Shown here in pieces: positions 6,334 to 11,818 of a stretch of 13,536 nucleotides of DNA; position 1 is the first letter of the stretch; each line of letters starts with the position of its first letter. The notes beneath the pieces are model-generated. The model did not search any database, had not been told where the DNA came from, and saw only the letters and a list, made by a program, of their open reading frames with translations. The stretch covers positions 1 through 13,536 of the forward strand of contig JAJYSQ010000004.1 in NCBI GenBank assembly GCA_021793495.1, given 5' to 3'. A program made the translations under genes and the position numbers. The DNA comes from Actinomycetes bacterium. Its GTDB lineage: Bacteria; Actinomycetota; Actinomycetes; JAJYSQ01.

Positions 6334-7896
6334 ATCGTTCTCCTCTGGCTCGACAGGTGTCGTGGGGTGCGGCGTGGGTGGTCGGAGTACTCCGCCGGCC
6401 GACGTGTGCGTCCTCGGCGGGTACGGCTGCGGACCGGCCGGGGACAGATCCGGGTCGCCGGCTCCCAAGGTACGCACCCGTCCCGGAGGGGACCCACACG
6501 CCTCGAAGCGTACGGTGACCCGCCCCGCACCCGCCCCCCAGACCCACCCTCGACCCCAGTGGGAGTGCGCGACGTCCTGTCCGGTCCGCCACTGCCGGTC
6601 CGTCAGGTCGGCGACGCCGGTCCCCGCAGGGGGACCGAACGGTGCGGCGCCGCCAGGCTCTCCGAGGGTGCCGATGTCGTCGGGGTTCCCGGTTGCGTCG
6701 GGGCTGCATGAGGCCGACCCGGTGAACAGCTCCTGCTGGGTCCAGTCGGACAGCCCCGAGACTCCGAGCCCGAGCAGCCGTGCGCCGTCGGTGGTGTCCA
6801 CCTCATCGAGCAGGCGACGAGCTTGCCGGGACAGCACGTCCGAGGCATCGGTGGGGTCGCGCAGGGTCGTCGACCTCGTCTGCGTGGCGAAGTCGTACCG
6901 GCGGACCTTGAGCGTGATGGTCCGGCCGGCAAGCCCGGTGCGGCGCAGCCGCCCGGCCACCTGCCATGCCATCGCATCCAGGCGCGCACGCAGCATCTGT
7001 GGGTCGGTGATGTCCTGGGCGAACGTGTCCTCGACGCTGACCGACTTGGATGCTCGTTCCGGCTGGACCGGACGGTCGTCGAGCCCACGAGCCAGCCGGT
7101 AGAGCTCCCCGCCGTGGGCTCGGCCGAGCAGGTCGACCAGCTCGGCCTCGTCGAGGCGTCTCAGGTCGACCACGGTGCCGACCCCGAGCCTGGCCAGCCG
7201 ATCGGCGGTAGCCGGGCCTACGCCCCAGACTCGGCGTACGGGCAGAGGGTCGAGGAATCGCTGTTCCTCGCCGGGCGGTACGACCCGCTGGCCGTCCGGT
7301 TTCGCCAGGTCCGAGGCGATCTTGGCGATCAGCTTCGAGGTCCCGGCCCCGACGGACGCCGACAGCCCGGTGTGTTCGTGGATGAGCTGGCGGATCAGCG
7401 TCGCCAACGACGACTCGGTCACCGACGGCCCCGATCCGCAGCTGGCTGGTGGACCCGGGTCGGGTGCCGTGGTCAGCAGGTGCGAGACATCGACGAAGGC
7501 CTCGTCCAGGCTCAACGGCTCGACCAACGCGCTGAGCGCGTGCAGTACCTGCATGACGATCCGACTGGTGGCCTGGTAGGCCTCGAAGCGCGGGGCGAGG
7601 AAGGCGGCATGCGGGCATCGCACCCGAGCCATCGCCATCGGCATGGCAGACCCCACGCCGTGGCGGCGTGCCTCGTAGGACGCGGTCGCCACCACCCCCC
7701 GGGGACCCAGTCCTCCGACCACGACGGGTCGCCCGGCCAAGGACGGCTTGTCCCGCTGCTCGACCGAGGCGAAGAAGGCGTCGAGGTCGACGTGCAGGAT
7801 GCTGGCTCGGGGACGCACCTGCCCATGGTGCCGGTCCGAAGGAGAGGTCGTCCCGGTCGCCAGGTGGCTCGGTGTCCCATCAGTCTCTCGTCCCAT
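5671..7896 (-). CDS. dinB: DNA polymerase IV reading continuously into peroxiredoxin
   Basis: Residues 1-490 are a Y-family translesion polymerase. HVDLDAFFASVEQ (35-47) supplies metal ligand Asp37 and steric-gate Phe42. SLDEAFVD (129-136) supplies Asp131 and Glu132. GVGAGTSKLIAKIASDLAKP follows, then the helix-hairpin-helix WGVGPATADRL, the little-finger domain, and QQELF (387-391) as a likely sliding-clamp motif. A C-terminal extension with WRTGQDVAHSHWGRGWVWG (436-454) is one I associate with actinobacterial DinB. No stop follows: a Pro/Thr-rich stretch (about 490-521) leads in frame into the peroxiredoxin at residue 522, giving 741 residues. Either this is a real fusion, or the free peroxiredoxin comes from its own GTG, or a stop was lost by mutation or sequence error. 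ATG 7896 has GAGGGG three bases before it; GTG 7818, at the usual family start, lacks a binding site. Longer starts would lie inside the riboswitch on the other strand. No SOS box is seen. Confidence 0.8.
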   Translation of the reverse strand: MGRETDGTPSHLATGTTSPSDRHHGQVRPRASILHVDLDAFFASVEQRDKPSLAGRPVVVGGLGPRGVVATASYEARRHGVGSAMPMAMARVRCPHAAFLAPRFEAYQATSRIVMQVLHALSALVEPLSLDEAFVDVSHLLTTAPDPGPPASCGSGPSVTESSLATLIRQLIHEHTGLSASVGAGTSKLIAKIASDLAKPDGQRVVPPGEEQRFLDPLPVRRVWGVGPATADRLARLGVGTVVDLRRLDEAELVDLLGRAHGGELYRLARGLDDRPVQPERASKSVSVEDTFAQDITDPQMLRARLDAMAWQVAGRLRRTGLAGRTITLKVRRYDFATQTRSTTLRDPTDASDVLSRQARRLLDEVDTTDGARLLGLGVSGLSDWTQQELFTGSASCSPDATGNPDDIGTLGEPGGAAPFGPPAGTGVADLTDRQWRTGQDVAHSHWGRGWVWGAGAGRVTVRFEACGSPPGRVRTLGAGDPDLSPAGPQPYPPRTHTSAGGVLRPPTPHPTTPVEPEENDVTDTTTGTTTVPSMPRIGETAPQFEALSTHGPIKLSDYRGTWVVLFSHPADFTPVCTTEFMGFAETAPEFDKRGVALIGNSVDSVYSHLGWTRSIEEKTGVRVPFPIIADLDMKVAHAYGMIHPAMGNTSAVRAVFVIDPRQVVRAIIYYPMSAGRMISEILRLVDSLQLTDAASVSTPANWTPGDPVIVPAPATQDQLDARMKETGIERTDWYLSTKKL

Positions 7897-7909
7897 CGAC
7901 CCCTCGGTC

Positions 7910-7938
7910 TTGCGAGATCGCCAGCCCGCCGGTATCGT
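7910..7938 (+). promoter_or_regulatory. Promoter of the SAM-IV/metYX transcript
   Basis: TTGCGA (7910-7915), exactly 17 bp, then TATCGT (7933-7938): four of six matches to each consensus hexamer. The expected start, about 7944-7947, is immediately before the first riboswitch helix at 7948. It lies in the 51-bp gap between the divergent dinB start and the aptamer. Confidence 0.6.
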
Positions 7939-7946
7939 CTGCGCCC

Positions 7947-8063
7947 AGGTCATGAGTGCCAGCGTCAAGCCCCGGCTCGCTGGCCGGCAACCCTCCAACC
8001 GCGGTGGGGTGCCCCGGGTGATGACCAGGTCGGCCTCACGGTGAGGTTGGCAAGCGCGGGCCC
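7947..8063 (+). promoter_or_regulatory. SAM-IV riboswitch upstream of metYX
   Basis: Binds S-adenosylmethionine in the nascent mRNA and normally turns off methionine/sulfur genes. Almost every conserved SAM-IV block is present. P1 is GGTCAT (7948-7953) with ATGACC (8021-8026). P2 is GCCAGC (7958-7963) with GCTGGC (7979-7984). GTCAAGCCCCGGCT lies between them. GGCAACCCTCCAACC and GGGGTGCCCCGGGTGA form the ligand-binding core. After P1 comes the CCTCA-CGG-TGAGG hairpin (8034-8046) and the trailing GGCAAGCGCGGG (8049-8060) used by the family's pseudoknot. It closely resembles the mycobacterial SAM-IV sequence as I remember it. The aptamer ends about 330 nt before the metY binding site but only about 23 nt before the leader-ORF binding site, so its nearest translational target is the mini-ORF. 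Confidence 0.95.
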
Positions 8064-8099
8064 GCGACAGTCGGGTCCGGATCCCGAGGGAGACCTGGC

Positions 8100-8129
8100 A
8101 TGTGTATCCGGCGAATGTGTTGCCGCTGA
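8100..8129 (+). CDS. Cysteine-rich leader peptide MCIRRMCCR
   Basis: A nine-codon ORF, ATG TGT ATC CGG CGA ATG TGT TGC CGC then TGA, with Shine-Dalgarno GAGGGAG (8086-8092) seven bases before the ATG. Three of nine residues are cysteine, a rare residue, and two Cys codons stand side by side near the end. That is the design of amino-acid-sensing leader peptides, in which the ribosome stalls when charged tRNA-Cys is short. Cysteine-rich leader ORFs that attenuate sulfur genes are known in mycobacteria. This one lies between a SAM-IV aptamer and metY. The last codons sit in a small hairpin (TGCCGC, TGA, GCGGTA; 8121-8135). The ORF and its binding site are seen; its function is inferred. Confidence 0.7.
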   Translation: MCIRRMCCR

Positions 8130-8139
8130 GCGGTATGAC

Positions 8140-8195
8140 CCGGCGCTGACGATCCGCCGGCCTGCTCGCAGGCTCGCGCGCTGATCGTTGGCGTC
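8140..8195 (+). promoter_or_regulatory. Attenuator-like alternative RNA stems after the leader ORF
   Basis: Two mutually exclusive folds can be drawn. Fold A: CCGGCG (8140-8145) with CGCCGG (8155-8160), a 6-bp stem and 9-nt loop. Fold B: 8142-8154 with 8183-8195, thirteen consecutive pairs including three G-U, enclosing the small hairpin GCCTG-CTCG-CAGGC (8160-8173). Fold A uses bases from both the left arm and the enclosed hairpin of fold B. A ribosome at the leader stop would cover the start of fold A, while one stalled at the Cys codons would not. No U-tract follows fold B, so a termination role is unproven. Confidence 0.4.
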
Positions 8196-8320
8196 ACCGA
8201 CCGGTCCGACCCCATGTCCAACCGGCGCCCGCTCGGCGGAGTTGACGCACCTGTCCTGGTGGTGGCGAACCCCACTCGAGACCCCGCCCCTGAATTCTGC
8301 CCGGTGCCGTTGTCCGGTGC

Positions 8321-8354
8321 GGATCGGCGACGAGGTGGCTCGCCACCCGATACC
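8321..8354 (+). promoter_or_regulatory. Hairpin in the metY leader
   Basis: GGTGG-CTCG-CCACC (8334-8347) is extended, after a bulge, by ATCG (8323-8326) with CGAT (8348-8351). It ends about 36 bases before the metY Shine-Dalgarno. It could be part of the expression platform or simply GC-rich folding. The rest of 8196-8390 shows no further element I can support. Confidence 0.25.
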
Positions 8355-8400
8355 CCAACGGCGCCGGAGCTGTTGCGCGCCCATCCCCTTGGAGACCGTG

Positions 8401-9726
8401 ATGTCTGCACCTGTGCCAACCAATGGCTGGTCGTTCGAGACCCGCCAGATCCACGCTGGGCAGAGCCCGGATCCGACGACCGGAGCCCGGGCCCTGCCGA
8501 TCTATCAGACCACCGCCTACGCCTTCCGGGACACCGAGCATGCGGCGAGCCTGTTCAGCCTCGCCGAACCGGGCAACATCTACACCCGGATCATGAACCC
8601 GACCCAGGATGTGGTCGAGCAGCGCATTGCCAGCCTCGAAGGTGGCGTCGGGGCCTTGCTGGTCTCCAGCGGGCAGGCGGCCGAGACCCTGGCGATCCTC
8701 AACCTGGCGCGGGCCGGCGACCATGTGGTCGCCTCGTCCAGCCTGTACGGCGGGACGTACAACCTCCTGCACTACACGTTGGTCCGGCTGGGGATCGAGA
8801 CGACCTTCGTCGACGACCCCGACGACCCTCAGGCGTGGCGCGATGCGGTCCGACCGACCACGAAGCTCTTCTACGGGGAGAGCATCGGCAACCCGAAGAA
8901 CGACATCCTGGACATTCGTGCGGTCGCTGACGTGGCCCACGACGTGGGGGTGCCGCTGGTTGTCGACAACACCATCGGCACCCCGTACCTGATTCGCCCC
9001 CTCGAGCACGGCGCGGACATCGTCGTGCACTCGGCCACCAAGTTCCTCGGTGGCCATGGCACGGTCATCGCCGGGGCGATCGTCGACGGTGGGACGTTCG
9101 ACTTCGGCGCGCACGCCGCGCGCTTCCCGGACCTGACGACCCCGGATCCCAGCTACCACGGGTTGATCTACTGGGACGCGATCGGACCGGGAGCCTTCAT
9201 CGCCAAGGCCCGGGTCCAGCTGCTGCGCGACCTGGGGACGGCGCTCTCGCCGTTCAACGCCTTCCTTCTGGCCCAGGGCATCGAGACGCTCTCGCTGCGC
9301 ATGGAGCGTCACGTGGCGAACGCGATGGCCGTGGCGAGCTGGTTGTCCGGCCGTGACGAGGTCGACACCGTGCACTACGCCGGCCTGCCGACCAGTCCCT
9401 GGTACGACCGGGCCCGGCGGTACGCCCCCCGGGGGGCAGGTGCGGTGCTCGCCTTCGACATCCAGGACGGACTCGAGGCGGGGCGACGGTTCGTCGATGG
9501 CCTCGAGCTGTTCAGCCATGTGGCGAACATCGGTGACGTACGGTCCCTGGTGGTGCATCCGGCGTCGACCACGCACAGCCAGTTGACCCCGGCCGAGCAG
9601 CTGTCGGCCGGGGTGACCCCGGGCCTGGTCCGGCTGTCGGTGGGGTTGGAGGGGATCGCCGACCTGTTGGCGGACCTGGAAGCGGGATTCCGCGCGGCCA
9701 AGGGCGTAGCGGCCAAGGGCGTGTGA
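8401..9726 (+). CDS. metY: O-acetylhomoserine sulfhydrylase (O-acetylhomoserine aminocarboxypropyltransferase)
   Basis: A PLP enzyme of the Cys/Met metabolism family that replaces the acetyl group of O-acetyl-L-homoserine with sulfide to give homocysteine (direct sulfhydrylation). It has 441 residues, normal for MetY and longer than cystathionine synthases. Landmarks: FETRQIHAGQ (12-21), YTRIMNPTQDVVEQRIASLEGG (61-82), SSGQAAE (89-95), LYGGTYNLL (115-123), the cofactor aspartate in VVDNTIGTPYL (Asp189) and the Schiff-base lysine in HSATKFLGGHG (Lys214). HPASTTHSQL lies near the C-terminus. ATG 8401 has GGAG (8391-8394) six bases before it and aligns with family starts. It is the first gene after the SAM-IV leader and is coupled to metX, whose ATG lies one base past its stop. 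The last ten codons are a tandem duplication. Confidence 0.95.
   Translation: MSAPVPTNGWSFETRQIHAGQSPDPTTGARALPIYQTTAYAFRDTEHAASLFSLAEPGNIYTRIMNPTQDVVEQRIASLEGGVGALLVSSGQAAETLAILNLARAGDHVVASSSLYGGTYNLLHYTLVRLGIETTFVDDPDDPQAWRDAVRPTTKLFYGESIGNPKNDILDIRAVADVAHDVGVPLVVDNTIGTPYLIRPLEHGADIVVHSATKFLGGHGTVIAGAIVDGGTFDFGAHAARFPDLTTPDPSYHGLIYWDAIGPGAFIAKARVQLLRDLGTALSPFNAFLLAQGIETLSLRMERHVANAMAVASWLSGRDEVDTVHYAGLPTSPWYDRARRYAPRGAGAVLAFDIQDGLEAGRRFVDGLELFSHVANIGDVRSLVVHPASTTHSQLTPAEQLSAGVTPGLVRLSVGLEGIADLLADLEAGFRAAKGVAAKGV
9694..9723 (+). repeat. 15-bp tandem duplication at the metY 3' end
   Basis: GCGGCCAAGGGCGTA (9694-9708) is followed directly by GCGGCCAAGGGCGTG (9709-9723), and then the stop. It gives the C-terminus AAKGVAAKGV. 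The AAGGG of the second copy (9715-9719) is eight bases before the metX ATG and probably serves as its Shine-Dalgarno. Confidence 0.9.
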
Positions 9727-9727
9727 G

Positions 9728-10882
9728 ATGAGCCGGGTCGGCGGTGCATGGTTCGAGGGTGATCTCCCGGGCGGGCGCCAGTTCGTCGACGTGGGCGCGG
9801 TCTCCCTGGAGCGAGGTGGTCACCTTCCCGAGGTGCGTCTGGCCTACGAGACGTGGGGACAGCCGGACCCCGATGGGTCCAACGCCGTCCTGGTCCTGCA
9901 CGCCCTGACCGGCGACAGCCATGTGGCCGGTCGGGGCGGTCCTGGCCATGCCACCCCCGGTTGGTGGGACGCACTGGTGGGTCCCGGGCGTCCCCTGGAC
10001 ACCGACCGGTGGTTCGTCGTCGCTCCCAACGTCCTCGGCGGTTGCCAGGGCTCGACCGGCCCGTCGTCCACCTCCCCTGACGGCCACCCGTGGGGCAGCC
10101 GGTTCCCCTTCTTGACCGTCCGGGACCAAGTGGCCGTGGAAGCCAGGCTCGCCGATGCGTTGGGTATCAAGCGGTGGGCGCTGGTGGCGGGTGGTTCCAT
10201 GGGGGGGATGCGGGTGTTGGAGTGGGCGGTCGGGTACCCCGATCGGGTGGCAGCCGCGCTGGTGCTGGCCGTGGGGGCGGCGGCCAGCGCCGAGCAGATC
10301 GGCTGGGGGTCCGCTCAGCTGCTGGCGATCCGTACCGACCCATGCTTCTCCGGCGGTGACTACTACGAGGTTGGCCCGGGGACCGGGCCCACCGTGGGTC
10401 TGGGGTTGGCGCGGCGGATCGCCCACCTGTCCTACCGGTGCGAGCCTGAGCTGGCCGAGCGGTTCGGTCGCCAGCCGCAGCCCGGGGAGGACCCGCTCGG
10501 TGGAGGAGGAAGGTTCGCGGTCGAGTCCTACCTGGACCACCAGGCCGACAAGCTCGTCCGACGGTTCGACGCGAACTCCTACCTGGTGCTCAGCGAGGCG
10601 ATGGCTGCCCACGACGTCGGTCGGGCCCGTGACGGTGTTGCCGCCGCCCTGTCCCGGGTCACGGCACTCACCATGGTCGCTGCTATCGACAGCGACCGGC
10701 TGTACCCGCCCTACCAGCAGGACGAGCTGGCACGGCTGATCCCGACGGCCGGTCCCCTGGTCGTGCTGTCCTCGAAGCATGGCCACGACGGTTTCCTGCT
10801 CGAGACCGATGCGGTGGGTGGGCTGGTCACCCAGCTGCTCGAGCGCGTCGGCCGTCGGCGACCCTCCTGCTGCTCCGCCTGA
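9728..10882 (+). CDS. metX: Homoserine O-acetyltransferase
   Basis: An alpha/beta-hydrolase-fold acyltransferase that moves an acetyl group from acetyl-CoA to L-homoserine, making the MetY substrate. The 384 residues carry LVLHALTGDSHV (55-66), NVLGGCQGSTGPSS (101-114), the nucleophile elbow GGSMGGM (Ser157), the lid-region YLDHQADKLVRRFDANSYL, and the rest of the triad in AAIDSDRLYPP (Asp321) and GHDGFLLE (His353). Some members use succinyl-CoA and the motifs seen here do not exclude that. Pairing with a MetY favours acetyl. ATG 9728 is one base after the metY TGA, so the pair is cotranscribed and likely translationally coupled under the SAM-IV leader. The C-terminus RRRPSCCSA is an unconserved-looking tail. 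Confidence 0.94.
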   Translation: MSRVGGAWFEGDLPGGRQFVDVGAVSLERGGHLPEVRLAYETWGQPDPDGSNAVLVLHALTGDSHVAGRGGPGHATPGWWDALVGPGRPLDTDRWFVVAPNVLGGCQGSTGPSSTSPDGHPWGSRFPFLTVRDQVAVEARLADALGIKRWALVAGGSMGGMRVLEWAVGYPDRVAAALVLAVGAAASAEQIGWGSAQLLAIRTDPCFSGGDYYEVGPGTGPTVGLGLARRIAHLSYRCEPELAERFGRQPQPGEDPLGGGGRFAVESYLDHQADKLVRRFDANSYLVLSEAMAAHDVGRARDGVAAALSRVTALTMVAAIDSDRLYPPYQQDELARLIPTAGPLVVLSSKHGHDGFLLETDAVGGLVTQLLERVGRRRPSCCSA

Positions 10883-10898
10883 GGCCATCGGGCCTCGG
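10879..10898 (+). terminator. Hairpin over the metX stop codon, candidate terminator
   Basis: GAGGCC-ATCG-GGCCTC (10881-10896) extends outward by a T-G and a C-G pair to eight pairs with a four-base loop. It begins within the metX TGA. No T-run follows. It is the only strong hairpin between metX and the stress-protein gene. Confidence 0.4.
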
Positions 10899-10933
10899 CG
10901 CCGGGGTGGCGTGGGGTACCGTCGGTCTCCGAC

Positions 10934-10989
10934 GGTGCGACGAGGCCGGTGCGACGAGGCCGGTCCGACACGGTCGGTGCGACGAGGGA
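10934..10989 (+). repeat. Four 14-bp tandem repeats upstream of the universal stress protein
   Basis: Units at 10934, 10948, 10962 and 10976. The first two are identical (GGTGCGACGAGGCC), the third is diverged (GGTCCGACACGGTC), and the fourth (GGTGCGACGAGGGA) differs only in its last bases. The fourth copy runs into the purine-rich GAGGGAAGGGG that serves as ribosome binding site. A TACCGT at 10917-10922 could be a -10 box, which would place the repeats in the 5' untranslated region. Confidence 0.8.
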
Positions 10990-11001
10990 AGGGGCGTGCT
11001 G

Positions 11002-11409
11002 ATGGCGGTGGTGGTGGGTTACGTGCCACGTCCCGAGGGACGTGCGGCGCTACGCCGAGCGGCTGAAGAGGCCCGGTTGCGCCAGACCCGCCTGGTGGTG
11101 ATCAACTCGAACCGCGGGGGGAAGGATCTCGACGCTGAGGAAGCCGTGCTCTACGAGCGGGAGCTGACCGGGATCCGCGACCAGCTGGCCGAGGCCGGGG
11201 TCGACCACGAGGTACGCCAGCTCGTCCGCGGGCTCGAACCCGCCGAGGACCTCATCGCGGTGGCCGAAGAGGTCGGTGCTGACCTCATCGTGATCGGTCT
11301 GCGCCGCCGCTCGCCGGTCGGCAAGCTGATCATGGGCAGCAACGCCCAGCACATCCTGATGGACGCCCCCTGCCCGGTGCTTGCGGTGAAGGCTGACTCG
11401 GAAGCGTGA
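11002..11409 (+). CDS. Universal stress protein (UspA family)
   Basis: A single-domain, 135-residue cytosolic USP. It opens with the first beta strand [20 protein letters not shown], has the [16 protein letters not shown] helix (75-90), then [17 protein letters not shown] (93-109) and GSNAQHIL (112-119), and ends CPVLAVKAD. The nucleotide-binding G-2x-G-9x-G-S/T signature is partly met: Gly99 and Gly112-Ser113 are in place, but the second glycine is Arg102. Whether it binds ATP is therefore unsure. Members generally act in stress survival or persistence; the specific role is unknown. ATG 11002 is chosen. GTG 10996 is also served by the GAGGGAAGGGG upstream. The frame is open to 10906, but that part is simply the 14-bp repeats in translation. 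It is a monocistronic-looking gene between metX and the sigma factor. Confidence 0.85.
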   Translation: MAVVVGYVPRPEGRAALRRAAEEARLRQTRLVVINSNRGGKDLDAEEAVLYERELTGIRDQLAEAGVDHEVRQLVRGLEPAEDLIAVAEEVGADLIVIGLRRRSPVGKLIMGSNAQHILMDAPCPVLAVKADSEA

Positions 11410-11818
11410 GCCCACGGTGCCGGCTCGCCGCTGGCTCCCGACCGAACCGGCGTGCCTGTTCGAACGGGGTCTCACCGACTCCGCTGGCCGATGCCGAAGG
11501 AATGCTCTGCCGTGCGACAATGCTGTATCCACGTGGACGGCGGTGCGTGCCGCGGCGTGTGATCATCCACCTGCCCCCGCTGCTGTCTACCGGAGGGGCG
11601 AGGTTCTGTCCGCCCAGGTCCTGCCCGGGGAGTCGTGCGAAAGGGTGTCCGTGTCGTCGGTGCGTGCCTCAACCCCTGTTTCCGCTGAACCCGAGCAGCG
11701 GCTCGTCGACGTGGCGCGCGCCGCAGGCGGGGACGGGACGCCCTTGGCTGCCCATGAGCAGAGCCGGCCGCGTCAGGTGCACACCGAGCGAGGTGTCGTG
11801 AGCAAGGAGGGTGCTGTG
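11410..11818 (+). other. Leader/promoter region of the primary sigma factor gene
   Basis: 409 bases with no gene I can support. The only promoter-like element is an extended -10, TGC-GACAAT (11513-11521), without a good -35. If real, it gives a leader of about 290 nt. The sigma-factor frame happens to be free of stops throughout, but the translation is Cys/Arg/Pro-rich and unlike the family. The region ends with AAGGAGG (11804-11810), eight bases before ATG 11819, which is close to an ideal ribosome binding site. Confidence 0.45.

Noticed and set aside
7897..7998. Upstream extension of the dinB frame to an ATG at 7998
   Set aside because: It would lie antisense to the SAM-IV aptamer, and the added residues do not resemble DinB N-termini.
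8188..8400. N-terminal extension of MetY, or a separate protein in 8188-8400
   Set aside because: MetY starts align at 8401 with a good Shine-Dalgarno; the extension translates the mRNA leader.
9512..11029. Long minus-strand open frame across metX
   Set aside because: Shadow of metY/metX in GC-rich DNA: Pro/Gly/Arg-rich, no recognisable domain, and the plus-strand genes have full catalytic motifs. The same applies to the long minus frame at 2634-4250.
11455..11470. TTCGAAC in the sigA leader as a tRNA T-loop or SOS-box half
   Set aside because: The flanking bases do not form a T stem, no acceptor or anticodon arm is present, and the second SOS half-site is missing.
11499..11527. GGAAT as a -35 of a SigR/SigH-type oxidative-stress promoter for sigA
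   Set aside because: No GTT lies at the required 17-19 bp spacing; GCT or GTA is found instead.
11417..11818. N-terminal extension of the sigma factor by 134 residues
   Set aside because: The frame is open, but the residues are Cys/Arg/Pro-rich and noncoding-like. ATG 11819 has AAGGAGG at ideal spacing and gives the normal family length.
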